Positions 31,052-40,536 of a DNA stretch of 64,000 nt are shown here, in pieces. Source of the DNA: Sphingobacterium sp. SRCM116780 (GTDB taxonomy: Bacteria; Bacteroidota; Bacteroidia; Sphingobacteriales; Sphingobacteriaceae). The stretch covers positions 496,001 through 560,000 of the forward strand of contig NZ_CP090446.1 in assembly GCF_021442025.1 (NCBI RefSeq), in the 5' to 3' direction. A program made the translations under genes and the position numbers. Position 1 is the first letter of the stretch. Each line of letters begins with the position of its first letter. The notes beneath the pieces were generated by a model that had not been told where the DNA came from, ran no database searches, and worked only from the letters and a program-made list of their open reading frames with translations.

Positions 31052-31080
31052 AAAAGTCCACCTTGGGAGGGTGGACTTTT
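31052..31080. terminator. Second hairpin, possible tdk terminator
   Basis: AAAAGTCCACC (31052-31062) pairs exactly with 31070-31080 around a 7-base loop. On the minus strand it is followed by a T-rich run and can end tdk transcription, although tdk stops 127 bp before it. On the plus strand it precedes a leader-like sequence. Confidence 0.6.
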
Positions 31081-31130
31081 AACTAACCAATTATTAACCT
31101 AAATTATGAAAAGTATTTTGTAGCTATTGC
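31081..31130 (+). pseudogene. Possible relic of a secreted-protein gene start
   Basis: An ATG at 31106 opens MKSIL, then TAG, then LLLAFSIV and TGA. Read through the stop this looks like a signal peptide. The sequence before it (AACTAACCAATTATTAACCT) resembles, from memory, leaders of SusC-type receptor genes in this family. No further homology is visible. A speculative call. Confidence 0.25.
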
Positions 31131-31206
31131 TAGCTTTTAGTATCGTTTGATGTGAGATAAATTACAAAGGTGATGCCAAAAGTCTCCTAAGTTATCTTAA
31201 TCCTTG

Positions 31207-31791
31207 TTAAGAATTTGTTAAATTGTAATAGCAAGATCTACATCTTGCTTCATATGCCTCTTTTTCTCCAAGAAGAACTGTTTTTGTGTCAGAAGAAGTC
31301 CTAAAAGAGTAGTTTGCAGGAGCTCCACACTGCATGCATACAGCATGCACTTTGGTCACATGTTCTGCAACCGCCATTACGGCTGGGATAGGACCAAATG
31401 GTTGTGCTTTAAAATCCATATCCAATCCTGCAACGATGACACGCATTCCTTTATTTGCCAATTTGACACAAACATCTGTCAGACCTTCATCAAAGAATTG
31501 TGCTTCATCTATACCGACTACTTGTGTATCATTGCTCAGTAACAAGATGGCAGATGAATGTTCAACAGGTGTAGATGGAATGCTATTACTATCATGAGAT
31601 ACCACCAAATGCTCATCATATCTTTTATCTACTGCCGGTTTGAAAATTTCAACACGAAGTTTCGCATATTGAGCTCGCTTAAGTCTTCGGATAAGCTCTT
31701 CCGTTTTGCCAGAGAACATCGAACCACAAATAACTTCTATGCTACCGTAGGAGGGACCTCTTTGCGTAAAATTATGTTCAGAAAAAAGCAT
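31207..31791 (-). CDS. tdk: Thymidine kinase
   Basis: 194 residues of the type II (TK1-like) thymidine kinases: P-loop [14 protein letters not shown] near residue 27, the metal/catalytic DEAQFF near residue 97, and two zinc-binding cysteine pairs, CMQC and CRSC, in the C-terminal half. It phosphorylates thymidine with ATP to dTMP in the salvage pathway. Length is typical. Single gene with AT-rich flanks. Confidence 0.96.
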   Translation of the reverse strand: MLFSEHNFTQRGPSYGSIEVICGSMFSGKTEELIRRLKRAQYAKLRVEIFKPAVDKRYDEHLVVSHDSNSIPSTPVEHSSAILLLSNDTQVVGIDEAQFFDEGLTDVCVKLANKGMRVIVAGLDMDFKAQPFGPIPAVMAVAEHVTKVHAVCMQCGAPANYSFRTSSDTKTVLLGEKEAYEARCRSCYYNLTNS

Positions 31792-32030
31792 TTAAATGAA
31801 TTAAAATCAATATATTGACTATTATTATTAATCAGAATAAAATCTGATTTTTTAAGAAAAATATTACTGTTCAAGTCCTGCTAATATCAGAATTTAATAT
31901 TAAATTTGACTCTATAAAAGCTAAATACTTAACAATAACGTATAAATCAGTAAGTTGAAATTGATGTCTCATTTCCTTTGTAAAATTTAAGTTTTTCAAG
32001 GGATTCTAAGACAAGAGGAATATATAAATT

Positions 32031-33044
32031 ATGGCTACTAAACAGAATGTGTTTGATAAAATAGGTGATTTATTGCAAGAGTTGAATACGCAATATGTAT
32101 CGCTGTCAGAAAATGGTTTCGAAAATAAAAAAGTTGATTTGGCTTTGTTAGAAGCTACAGCACAGTATATCACGGCTAACATTGGAGTTCTTAAAGCGCA
32201 AGATTTATTGGATAAGGAGGTGTTATTAAATCGTGAAGATGAACCTGCTACGCCAAAAGTATTAACTCAAGTCAAGGAGGCAGAGAAAGTAGCATTTAAT
32301 AATTATTTTACTCCACCTTCAAATTTGTTTCAAAGTCAGCAACAAGAGCAAGTGGAGCTTCCAATTGTAGCGGAAAAATCTCCTGTAGTGGAACAACTTA
32401 TTGTAAATGAGGATGAAGTTGCTGTTGTTGAAAAGGAAACTGCTGTACAAGAATTTGCGACTGATTTGCAAGAGGAACCAGCTGTTGTTGAAAAAGATGA
32501 TACACAAACGGAATCAGTTGAACAAGATATAACATTTGAAAAATCTGTAGCAGAGCATAAAGATGGTGGATTGAATGAAGAATCTCCTATTTTTGAAGAA
32601 ACGCATCAACAAGAGGTTGTTGTGGTCAATGAAGTAATCGAAGAATCGAAAGAAATTGTTATCAAAGAAGAAATTCCAGTAGAAATACCTGTTGAAAATG
32701 AGGTTGCAAATCGTCCTTTAACATTGAATGAAATCATTTCTCAACAAAAAAAGGCTGGTATTCAGAATCGTGTATATGAAATGAATACCCCAACAGGAAC
32801 TTCGGGACAAGTGAAGGATATCAAAGCTGTTATTAATTTGAATGATAAGTTGCTGTTCATTAAGGATCTTTTTAATGGTTACAGTTTAGCTTATAGTGAG
32901 GCGATTGAATTATTAAATAGATGTAATGATTATGCGGAAGCAGATGCATTTTTACAAACGAATTACGCAGTGAAAAATAAATGGACTGAAAAACCTCATG
33001 CTGTTGATAAGCTATATGAGTTGATACGGAAAAGATTTGCATAA
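32031..33044 (+). CDS. Conserved hypothetical protein with long acidic linker
   Basis: 337 residues, no recognised family. A helical N-terminal domain (about 1-65) is joined by a long Glu/Val-rich, repetitive, probably disordered linker (about 95-235) to a helical C-terminal domain (about 236-337: RPLTLNEIISQQKKAG, then LFNGYSLAYSEAIELLNRC). No signal peptide or membrane helix. The two folded ends with an acidic tether suggest a cytoplasmic adaptor or scaffold; that is inference. Monocistronic with a perfect 15-bp bidirectional terminator overlapping its stop. Confidence 0.75.
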   Translation: MATKQNVFDKIGDLLQELNTQYVSLSENGFENKKVDLALLEATAQYITANIGVLKAQDLLDKEVLLNREDEPATPKVLTQVKEAEKVAFNNYFTPPSNLFQSQQQEQVELPIVAEKSPVVEQLIVNEDEVAVVEKETAVQEFATDLQEEPAVVEKDDTQTESVEQDITFEKSVAEHKDGGLNEESPIFEETHQQEVVVVNEVIEESKEIVIKEEIPVEIPVENEVANRPLTLNEIISQQKKAGIQNRVYEMNTPTGTSGQVKDIKAVINLNDKLLFIKDLFNGYSLAYSEAIELLNRCNDYAEADAFLQTNYAVKNKWTEKPHAVDKLYELIRKRFA

Positions 33045-33076
33045 AAAAAGCTGACTTTTTCAAGTCAGCTTTTTTT
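33043..33076. terminator. Bidirectional terminator overlapping both stop codons
   Basis: Arms 33043-33057 and 33062-33076 are exact complements (core AGCTGACTT) with a TTTC loop. They overlap the ends of the two convergent genes. Confidence 0.92.
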
Positions 33077-33702
33077 TATGCGAGTTGAAATTGCATCCAA
33101 GTATCTCCTTCTAGGCCATAGAAAAAGTATTTCGGTTGTAATATTTCGGCTAATGTCTCTAACTCTAAACAGTAGTTTTTGCCTGGAGTGTTTCCAAAAC
33201 CTGCTTTATTTATCAAGAAAACTTGGTTTAATTTTATTGCATTGCTTTCGTTCCACACGGATTCTGATAATAAGGAAGGAACCTGAGCGATTGTTATTTC
33301 TTCTTCATTAATGATAATAATCTTGTCGGCTTCTAAAATCTCGTTCGTGGGTATACCTCCTGCAATTTTAATGCATTCTTGTAGATAACTGCTTGTATTT
33401 ATGATTGCTGGATTTAATCCGTCTAATACAATTACTTTTGGACGATCGTTTGCAGTAATGAATTTTAATTTATGAATGATAATATGTACTTCTTCGTCTA
33501 GTACTTCTAAAAGTTCAATAGTTTTTTCTTTTTTATCTAATAATTCGCCTACTTGCTTCGTATAGCTCATCACGTCACTACTGCTCACTAAATCTGTAGG
33601 TATGGAATAGATGGTCTCTAAAATTCCATCGGGTAAAAGAGCTTGATCAACTTCATATTGATTCAGAATGGATTCAACTAAAATTTCTTGATTGCTTTGC
33701 AT
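33076..33702 (-). CDS. BtuF-like binding-protein fold, no signal peptide
   Basis: 208 residues. Parts read like class III periplasmic binding proteins (BtuF/FepB): a VIVLDGLNPAI strand, SYLQECIKIAGGIPTNE, EADKIIIINEE, and an ending similar to the usual LELLAEILHPE motif (LELETLAEILQPKYF). Unlike those proteins it lacks any signal peptide or lipobox, is shorter, and no ABC transporter is nearby. It may be a cytoplasmic ligand-binding offshoot. Family assignment is by eye and moderate. Its start is 125 bp from the divergent ybaB gene. Confidence 0.6.
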   Translation of the reverse strand: MQSNQEILVESILNQYEVDQALLPDGILETIYSIPTDLVSSSDVMSYTKQVGELLDKKEKTIELLEVLDEEVHIIIHKLKFITANDRPKVIVLDGLNPAIINTSSYLQECIKIAGGIPTNEILEADKIIIINEEEITIAQVPSLLSESVWNESNAIKLNQVFLINKAGFGNTPGKNYCLELETLAEILQPKYFFYGLEGDTWMQFQLA

Positions 33703-33827
33703 CTTGCAAATTTACAAATGATGATTTGATTTGCGAATTAAAATGAAAGGTTATTTTGTCATCTATGATTTGAATTCAAATTTGTAAATTGCACTATATT
33801 TAGGATTGTTCATTTAGATTATATATT

Positions 33828-34133
33828 ATGTTTGATAAATTATTCCAGGCGCAACAAAAGGCGCAAGAAATTAAACAACGATTAGATCATATTTCTGTTT
33901 TTGGAGAAGCTGAGGGAGGATTGATAAAGGTAATAGCTACTGCTAATAAGGAAATTAAAGAGATTACAATCGACCCGATCTTCTTGAGTAACGCGGATAA
34001 AGAAGAGTTGGAAGAACTACTTGTCGTAGCTTTAAATAAGGCAATGACACAGGCTGAAAATGTTAGTCAAGCGGAAATGTCGGCTGCGAGTCAGGACATG
34101 CTTGGTGGATTAGGAGGTTTATTTAATCAATAG
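33828..34133 (+). CDS. ybaB: YbaB/EbfC family nucleoid-associated protein
   Basis: 101 residues. The start MFDKLFQAQQKAQEIKQRLD and the central GGLIKVIATANKEIKEITID are characteristic, and the tail is Gly-rich (DMLGGLGGLFN). The family forms dimers that bind DNA. The metal hydrolase gene follows after 4 bp, so the two are probably co-transcribed. recR or dnaX, frequent neighbours in other phyla, are not here. A near-consensus promoter box TATATTTA lies at 33795-33802. Confidence 0.93.
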   Translation: MFDKLFQAQQKAQEIKQRLDHISVFGEAEGGLIKVIATANKEIKEITIDPIFLSNADKEELEELLVVALNKAMTQAENVSQAEMSAASQDMLGGLGGLFNQ

Positions 34134-34137
34134 TTTT

Positions 34138-34821
34138 ATGAAAGCGACATACTACGGTCATTCTTGTATAGAATTTGATTTTGATGGACATAAGGTATTA
34201 TTTGATCCCTTCATTACTTATAATTCATTGGCAAAAGAAGTGGATATCAAGTCTATTTTACCTGAGTATATTTTCTTGAGCCATGGTCATCAAGATCATG
34301 TTGCGGATATGGTTGAAATTCAGAAAAATAGTCAATCCACAGTTGTTGCTATTTTGGAGATGGCTGCATGGGCAAGAAGACAAGGGGTTCCAGATAATAA
34401 GGTAATTGAATTCAACCTTGGAGGAACGCTTAAAACAACTTTTGGGACAGTAAAGATTGTGTATGCACAGCATAGTAATAGTACCCCGGATGGGCAATAT
34501 GGTGGGGCTCCAGTTGGTTTTATTTTAAGAGTAGGGGGTAAGAAGATTTATTTTGCGGGAGATACTGCGCTTACACTGGAAATGAAACTTTTGGCAGACC
34601 TTGATTTAGATTGGGCATTTTTACCTATTGGTGGTCATTACACCATGGATGTTGATGATGCTGTGCGTGCTGCTGAATTCATTAATTGTGATAGAATTGT
34701 TGGGATTCATTATGATTCTTTTCCGCCTATTCAGATTAATAAAGAGGAAGCTTCAGAAAAATTTTCGAATGTTGGTAAAACACTTTATTTACCTGCCATC
34801 GGAGAATCAATCTCGCTATAG
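34138..34821 (+). CDS. UPF0173 family metal-dependent hydrolase
   Basis: 227 residues of the metallo-beta-lactamase fold. The YYGHSCIEFDFDGHKVLFDP start is typical of UPF0173. The metal motif is LSHGHQDHVADM (near residue 49), and later ligands lie in AQHSNS, FAGDTALT and GIHYDSF. Substrate unknown. It sits 4 bp after ybaB and ends in a hairpin shared with the convergent phosphoesterase gene. Confidence 0.93.
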   Translation: MKATYYGHSCIEFDFDGHKVLFDPFITYNSLAKEVDIKSILPEYIFLSHGHQDHVADMVEIQKNSQSTVVAILEMAAWARRQGVPDNKVIEFNLGGTLKTTFGTVKIVYAQHSNSTPDGQYGGAPVGFILRVGGKKIYFAGDTALTLEMKLLADLDLDWAFLPIGGHYTMDVDDAVRAAEFINCDRIVGIHYDSFPPIQINKEEASEKFSNVGKTLYLPAIGESISL

Positions 34822-34824
34822 TTG

Positions 34825-34864
34825 AAATCAATAGGGGAATCTATCGCTCTCCCTATTGATTTTT
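34825..34864. terminator. Bidirectional terminator
   Basis: AAATCAATAGGG (34825-34836) pairs exactly with 34851-34862, followed by T. It serves both convergent genes. Confidence 0.88.
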
Positions 34865-35683
34865 TTATATGGAGACTAATTTTTTTAAATCTTCCAATGT
34901 AAATAGCGGTGTCTCTGTGAGTTTATTTTTTATAATGGATTCTTTATAATCTTCGTAATGAAATAATTTCCACTCATCGTTATGGTACTCTAAACTACTC
35001 AGATTTTCAATCCAATCACCAGAGTTCATATAAGTAACGGTTCCCTTTCTCGTAATTACTTCTTTAATTTGAGGTTGATGAATATGACCACAGATAACAT
35101 AATCATAGTTCTTTTCAATCGCAAGTTCGGTTGCGGTTGTCTCAAAGTCGGAAATATATTTAACTGCTTTTTTTACACTGTTTTTTATTTTCTTGGATAA
35201 AGAATATTTTTCCTTTCCCATCTTAAGTAAAAACCAATTGATGAAATGATTCAATTGAATGAGTTTATCATAACCCCAACCTCCTAATTTGGCTAGCCAT
35301 TTTGAGTGTTGAATGGAAGCATCGAAAACATCTCCATGAAATATCCAGGCCTTTTTATTGTTTAGCGATAGTAAGAGTTTGTTGGTTAATTTAATGTTCC
35401 CTAATTTTAAATCTGCAAATTTTCGAAGCATTTCATCATGATTGCCTGTGATGTAATAAACTTCTGTTCCATTTGCACTTAAATCGATGATCTTCTTGAT
35501 AACATGTAAATGTTCTGATGGGAAGTAGCTTTTTTTGAATTGCCAAATATCGATGATATCACCATTCAAAATCAACATTTTGGGAGCTATAGATTCCAAA
35601 TAGTAGAGTAACTCTTTTGCATGACTGCCATACATTCCAAGATGAATGTCTGATAATACTACGATATCTAGATTGCGTTTCAT
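34865..35683 (-). CDS. UDP-2,3-diacylglucosamine diphosphatase-like phosphoesterase (LpxH type)
   Basis: 272 residues from the chosen ATG. All calcineurin-like metal motifs are visible: VVLSDIHLGMYG, LNGDIIDIWQ, ITGNHDE, FHGDVFD and CGHIHQPQI. In this phylum such proteins are usually assigned to lipid A synthesis (UDP-diacylglucosamine hydrolysis), though some act on other substrates. ATG 35683 places MKRNLDIVVLS directly before the first motif; ATG 35707 is possible. A TTG further out at 35758 is rejected because it falls inside a 22-bp terminator palindrome. Confidence 0.88.
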   Translation of the reverse strand: MKRNLDIVVLSDIHLGMYGSHAKELLYYLESIAPKMLILNGDIIDIWQFKKSYFPSEHLHVIKKIIDLSANGTEVYYITGNHDEMLRKFADLKLGNIKLTNKLLLSLNNKKAWIFHGDVFDASIQHSKWLAKLGGWGYDKLIQLNHFINWFLLKMGKEKYSLSKKIKNSVKKAVKYISDFETTATELAIEKNYDYVICGHIHQPQIKEVITRKGTVTYMNSGDWIENLSSLEYHNDEWKLFHYEDYKESIIKNKLTETPLFTLEDLKKLVSI

Positions 35684-35750
35684 AACATGTTTTTTCAAAA
35701 GACGCATTTTAGTATGATGTCTGTATAAATGCTTTGTTATGAAATCATTA

Positions 35751-35794
35751 AAAAACAAAGGGTGAAGATATTAATATCTTCACCCTTTGTTTTT
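35751..35794. terminator. Perfect 22-bp palindrome, terminator
   Basis: 35751-35772 and 35773-35794 are exact complements with no separate loop (core AAAGGGTGAAGATATT), flanked by T runs. It ends the second BadF-type kinase gene on the minus strand and precedes the LpxH-like gene. Confidence 0.9.
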
Positions 35795-35814
35795 TAACTA
35801 GAAATGATTCGAAA

Positions 35815-36669
35815 TTATTTTGTAGCTCTATTAATGTGAAATTGAACTAAATCATCAATAGGAGAGCGTAAGATTTTTCCAACTTTCATTCCATATTGTT
35901 TTGCTTTATCTTCCAAAACATTTCGGAAGTTATACCCTACAGATCCAATACAGTTGAATGTATAATTTTGATAATTTGGATAATTGCTCACTAAGTTTTT
36001 GAAAAATGCTTCGAACGCATCCTCAACAATAGCACGAGTATATTCAATATTTACATTATTGTCATAGACAAATTTGCTAAAGCTTGCGCAAAAACGATTG
36101 GCTAATGGTTTTGTGTAAACAGCGTCCATAATTTCATCGGGAGTAATTTTGTAAGTATCATAAAATACTTTACGTACATCCTGAGGCATTAAATCGCGAA
36201 TATAATCTGTTAATAATTTTTTACCAATATAGCTACCGCTACCTTCATCACCTAAGATGTATGCACAAGAATCAATGTTATAGGTGATATCATGACCATC
36301 ATAAATACATGAATTTGTTCCTGTTCCTAAAATAGCAGCAAATCCTGATTCTGTACCTAATAAAGCGCGTGCAGCAGCTAGTAGATCGTGACCAACCTCA
36401 ACCTGAGCTTTTGGGAAAACTTCTTGAATAGCTTTTACAACGATTTCTGCTTTTTCTTCATTATGAACACCAGCTCCATAATAATTAACCTCTTTAATAT
36501 CATCATAAGGTAAATCATTTGGCAGACCTTTTTTTAAAGAATTAACGATATACTCGCTATCTACAAAGTATGGGTTATATCCTTCAGTATTGAAGTAAAT
36601 TTTTTTGTTTGAATCGTCCAACAAACACCAGTTTGTTTTTGTTGATCCTCCGTCAGCAATAATGATCAT
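35815..36669 (-). CDS. BadF/BadG-type sugar kinase, copy 2 (GlcNAc kinase-like)
   Basis: 284 residues: phosphate loop IIADGGSTKTNWCLLDD, AILGTGTNSCIYDG and LGDEGSGSYIGKKLLTDYI mark the family. Sequence similarity to the copy at 29584-30450 runs along the full length (for example YNPYFVDSE against LNPFFVNDK), so the two are paralogues. The upstream gene on the same strand is a FucP-type sugar transporter, which fits uptake and phosphorylation of an amino sugar, but a terminator lies between them. Ends at a palindromic terminator. Confidence 0.87.
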   Translation of the reverse strand: MIIIADGGSTKTNWCLLDDSNKKIYFNTEGYNPYFVDSEYIVNSLKKGLPNDLPYDDIKEVNYYGAGVHNEEKAEIVVKAIQEVFPKAQVEVGHDLLAAARALLGTESGFAAILGTGTNSCIYDGHDITYNIDSCAYILGDEGSGSYIGKKLLTDYIRDLMPQDVRKVFYDTYKITPDEIMDAVYTKPLANRFCASFSKFVYDNNVNIEYTRAIVEDAFEAFFKNLVSNYPNYQNYTFNCIGSVGYNFRNVLEDKAKQYGMKVGKILRSPIDDLVQFHINRATK

Positions 36670-36814
36670 TATTGAGTAGTTTTAATTGAGTTTGCGTTTT
36701 TAAATAGGATTTTTTTAATCCGATTTTCGAAAATACATTTTTTTATTTATAATTTATGTATAATCATAACACTAAAATAAAAAAATGTTTAATATAAATT
36801 ATTCTTTATCTATA

Positions 36815-36854
36815 AAAAAGGCCTTTAAATTGTATTTAAGGCCATTTTTGTGTT
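36815..36854 (-). terminator. Terminator after the sugar transporter gene
   Basis: GGCCTTTAAAT and ATTTAAGGCC form a stem with one bulge. On the minus strand it is followed by a T run (complement of the A run at 36814-36819). Confidence 0.75.
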
Positions 36855-36911
36855 CGCTAAAAAGTTGATTTGTTAGTGTATTTTATACAATTAGTTGCTG
36901 ATTTAAGGAAA

Positions 36912-38639
36912 TTAATGTGCTCCTTCTGCTTCAACCTCATCGATATTGATTCCTTGTTTTTTCAATACTGTTCGAACAGCAATTGCAAAGAATACAATAT
37001 ATGCAAATCCGATTAAAGGAAGTAAGTAAGAATTGTGGATACCTATAATATCCGCTAACTTACCTTGAATAGGAGGAATGATACCCCCACCTAAAATCAT
37101 CATAACTAGGAATGCTGATCCTTGTGCTGTATACTTTCCAAGTCCAACAATAGAAAGACTGAATATGGATGACCACATGATAGAACAAGCTAAACCGCCT
37201 GTTAGAAAAGAATAAATCGCTACTGTTCCAGATGAAAGGAGACCTATTGTCATCGCTGTTATACCAAATAATCCAAAAATGACTAAAGTTCTAGCTGGTT
37301 TTTCTTTACTCAAATAGAATGCTATAATTTGTATAATAATACAGATAACATAATAATATAAGTGTGACATGTCAAATCCAGCCATCGAATTTACACCTAT
37401 TATAATAGAGAAAGCCAACAAAGGAACAACAATCAATAAGATATTCTTCGTTGATTTTGTTAAGTTGAATGCTGTAATCGCTCCAGCCCAACGTCCAATC
37501 ATCATACTTCCCCAATACATCGAGACATAAGGAGTGATTTGAGAAGATTGAAGACTACCGAATTCTTTTAGATGAAGTAATTCCCCTAAATTACTTCCAA
37601 TAGCGACTTCAATACCGACGTATAAGAACAATGCAATCATTCCTAAGACAAGTTGTGGGTATTTCATGGCTCCCCATCCTTCCGCATTTTTTTGTGCTCT
37701 TACATTCGCGAATATTAAACCTCCAATGACTACAATCAATGCTCCTGCTAACCAAAGCATTCTTTGTATTTCTAATGGATGTGCCATTTCTTTGATATGA
37801 AGTTTTAATTGATCAATACTTACTTGATCAGATAAGGTTTTTAATTGTGCTTGTAATTGTTCTAAATGAATGGCGGCATCACTTTTATAACTTAAAAACA
37901 CAGGAGTAAACATCGTAAAAAGCAAAATTGTCATGATGACTAATGTATTCAACGCTTTATTTGCTTTTTCCATTGGCTCATTACTAATTCCAGGAGGAAC
38001 TTTTTTACTAAAGTAAAATAGACTAGCAGCCAATAAAAATAATAGACCTACTCCAATATATAGATATACGACCTTATCTAAAGGTAGATTTGCAATTTCA
38101 GAATCTGAAATTTTTTCAAAAGTTCCAAATAAGGCAAAACCAATTACTAATGGACCAATCGTCGTTCCAAATGAATTGATTCCTCCACCAAGATTAACAC
38201 GTGATGCTCCAGTTTTTGGGTCTCCTAATAAAACGGCAAAGGGATTAGCTGCCGTTTGTTGAAGAGAAAAACCTAAAGCAACGGTGAATAAGCCTAGCAA
38301 CATACCGATATAAATGTTAACTTCAACAGCAACTATCATGGCTCCGGCACCTAAAGCGGAAAAAAGCAAACCATAAACGATACTTTTTTTGTATCCCCAT
38401 TTTCCAACTAAATCTTTTCCTGAAAATGTACTGAAAATAAACAATAGTAACGCACCTAAATAATAAGCTGTATAAAATGCAAAATCAATCAGCTGTGATT
38501 GAAATTGGTCCAAATGAAAGTAATTTTTACAAAAAGGAATGAATACACTGTTTCCTGCTGCAATAAAGCCCCAAAAGAAAAATACAATGATTAATGTATA
38601 AAGGGCTGGATAATTTGTTTTAATGAGTTTATTTTCCAT
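36912..38639 (-). CDS. Sugar MFS transporter (FucP/GluP-like)
   Basis: 575 residues with about 12-14 membrane helices. [18 protein letters not shown] at the start, [19 protein letters not shown] near residue 125 and [20 protein letters not shown] near 510 are signatures of the fucose/glucose/galactose proton symporter group. At 575 residues it is longer than the usual 410-440 because of a loop of about 100 residues after helix 6 (near 225-300, charged, followed by an extra helix). The substrate cannot be told; the BadF kinase downstream suggests an amino sugar. Confidence 0.9.
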   Translation of the reverse strand: MENKLIKTNYPALYTLIIVFFFWGFIAAGNSVFIPFCKNYFHLDQFQSQLIDFAFYTAYYLGALLLFIFSTFSGKDLVGKWGYKKSIVYGLLFSALGAGAMIVAVEVNIYIGMLLGLFTVALGFSLQQTAANPFAVLLGDPKTGASRVNLGGGINSFGTTIGPLVIGFALFGTFEKISDSEIANLPLDKVVYLYIGVGLLFLLAASLFYFSKKVPPGISNEPMEKANKALNTLVIMTILLFTMFTPVFLSYKSDAAIHLEQLQAQLKTLSDQVSIDQLKLHIKEMAHPLEIQRMLWLAGALIVVIGGLIFANVRAQKNAEGWGAMKYPQLVLGMIALFLYVGIEVAIGSNLGELLHLKEFGSLQSSQITPYVSMYWGSMMIGRWAGAITAFNLTKSTKNILLIVVPLLAFSIIIGVNSMAGFDMSHLYYYVICIIIQIIAFYLSKEKPARTLVIFGLFGITAMTIGLLSSGTVAIYSFLTGGLACSIMWSSIFSLSIVGLGKYTAQGSAFLVMMILGGGIIPPIQGKLADIIGIHNSYLLPLIGFAYIVFFAIAVRTVLKKQGINIDEVEAEGAH

Positions 38640-38974
38640 TTAAATCGTTTGCTTTAATTTTTTTTGATTCGCTAACTTAAAAAAAAAATATCATATTCAA
38701 ATATAATATTGATGTAAATAAGTGCGTTTATATTTTAATAAAACGATTTAATAAAAAATAATTCCATCTAAGCCCAATATTTTTCATGATTAATTTTGAA
38801 TTGTCAGAATTGTTTTTTTTCTTTGTGCAGGTTCTCATAATTTATTCCGCTTCAGGTGTAAAAGAAATCACTTAGTTCTTAAATCCCTTTGTGTGTTAAT
38901 CATAATGATTAATGTAGCGAAATAAATAGATTTCACTTTAAAATAAAATCCTAATATATCATAATAAAAATTTA
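38640..38974. other. Divergent intergenic region between the sugar transporter and rho
   Basis: Very AT-rich, no gene. It must contain both promoters. TAGATTTC at 38927-38934 is one mismatch from the -7 consensus for rho, but no -33 box is at a normal distance. Confidence 0.45.
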
Positions 38975-40465
38975 ATGGATATTAATGAATTAAATGCAAA
39001 ACTCGTGTCTGAATTACGCGAAATTGCAAAATTAATAGGTATCGCTGATGCTGATAAGCTGAGAAAGCAAGAACTAATAGAAAAAATTATCAGCACAGGT
39101 GACGAATCGGACAATACTTCTCCAGCAAAAGAAGAAAATGCCGATGAATCAGTTGAGCGACCTAGAAAAAGAACAAGAACAGCGAAAACGGCAGAACCAA
39201 TAAGTGTTCGCAAAAGAGAAAATGACGAAGTAGATTCAGTTAGTCAAGTAGTAACTACCGAGTCTCCAGAAAATATAAAAACAGCTCCAGCAGCAAAAGC
39301 ATCTCCTTCAACAGCTCCAAAAGTAGAATCAAGTTCATCAAATGCAGATTTTGACAATGTAATTGTTAATGAAGGAGTATTAGAAATTATGCCTGATGGA
39401 TACGGATTTTTACGTTCTTCAGATTATAATTATTTAACTTCTCCAGATGATATTTATGTTTCTCAGTCACAAATCAAATTGTTTGGTCTGAAAACTGGAG
39501 ATACTGTTAGAGGTAGTATTCGTCCTCCTAAAGAGGGTGAGAAATATTTTCCATTAGTACGCGTAGAGGCGATCAATGGTCAAAATCCTGCAGAAATACG
39601 CGATCGTGTTCCTTTTGATTTCTTAACTCCTTTATTTCCGAATGAGCGTTTGAATTTGGATTTGGGTACAAGTAACTATTCAACACGTATCATGGATTTG
39701 TTTACACCTATTGGTAAAGGACAACGTGGTCTTATTGTAGCACAACCTAAAACAGGTAAAACAAATCTGTTAAAAGAAGTTGCTAATGCAATTGCAAAAA
39801 ATCATCCAGAGGTTTATTTAATTATTTTGTTAATTGATGAACGTCCTGAAGAGGTGACAGACATGGCAAGAAGTGTACGTGCTGAAGTGGTTTCATCTAC
39901 TTTTGATGAGCCTGCTGAACGTCATGTGAAAATTGCTAATATCGTATTGGAAAAAGCGAAACGTATGGTAGAATGTGGCCATGATGTTGTGATCTTGTTA
40001 GACTCCATCACTCGTTTAGCTCGTGCTTATAATACGGTTGCACCTGCTTCAGGTAAAATCTTATCAGGAGGGGTAGATGCAAATGCTTTACATAAACCGA
40101 AACGTTTCTTTGGTGCTGCTCGTAATATTGAGCATGGAGGTTCGTTAACTATTCTAGCAACGGCATTGACAGAGACTGGATCTAAAATGGATGAAGTGAT
40201 CTTCGAAGAGTTTAAAGGTACAGGTAACATGGAGTTACAATTGGATCGTAAATTGGCAAACAAACGTATTTTCCCTGCTATCGATTTGACAGCATCAAGT
40301 ACGCGTCGTGATGATCTATTAATGGATAAAGAATCTATTCGTCGTCTTTGGGTGTTACGTAATCACTTAGCAGATATGAATTCTAACGAAGCAATGGAAT
40401 TTTTATTAGCGCAAATGCGTGGCACCAAGTCAAATGAAGAGTTTTTGATCAGTATGAATGGATAA
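38975..40465 (+). CDS. rho: Transcription termination factor Rho
   Basis: 496 residues. An N-terminal SAP-like helical domain (about 1-45) is followed by a charged, low-complexity insertion (about 48-125), then the RNA-binding cold-shock-like domain ([18 protein letters not shown]) and the RecA-type ATPase with P-loop [13 protein letters not shown] and [10 protein letters not shown]. The Q/R-loop segment [20 protein letters not shown] is intact. The insertion makes it longer than E. coli Rho (419), as in many Bacteroidota. A terminator and pssA follow. Confidence 0.97.
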   Translation: MDINELNAKLVSELREIAKLIGIADADKLRKQELIEKIISTGDESDNTSPAKEENADESVERPRKRTRTAKTAEPISVRKRENDEVDSVSQVVTTESPENIKTAPAAKASPSTAPKVESSSSNADFDNVIVNEGVLEIMPDGYGFLRSSDYNYLTSPDDIYVSQSQIKLFGLKTGDTVRGSIRPPKEGEKYFPLVRVEAINGQNPAEIRDRVPFDFLTPLFPNERLNLDLGTSNYSTRIMDLFTPIGKGQRGLIVAQPKTGKTNLLKEVANAIAKNHPEVYLIILLIDERPEEVTDMARSVRAEVVSSTFDEPAERHVKIANIVLEKAKRMVECGHDVVILLDSITRLARAYNTVAPASGKILSGGVDANALHKPKRFFGAARNIEHGGSLTILATALTETGSKMDEVIFEEFKGTGNMELQLDRKLANKRIFPAIDLTASSTRRDDLLMDKESIRRLWVLRNHLADMNSNEAMEFLLAQMRGTKSNEEFLISMNG

Positions 40466-40487
40466 TCCCATTTGATTTTAATAATTT

Positions 40488-40520
40488 AGCCATCATTTAT
40501 TAAAATGATGGCTTTTTTAT
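40488..40520 (+). terminator. rho terminator
   Basis: AGCCATCATTT (40488-40498) pairs with AAATGATGGCT (40503-40513), followed by a T run. Confidence 0.88.
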
Positions 40521-40536
40521 TAACAGATAAATAAAT

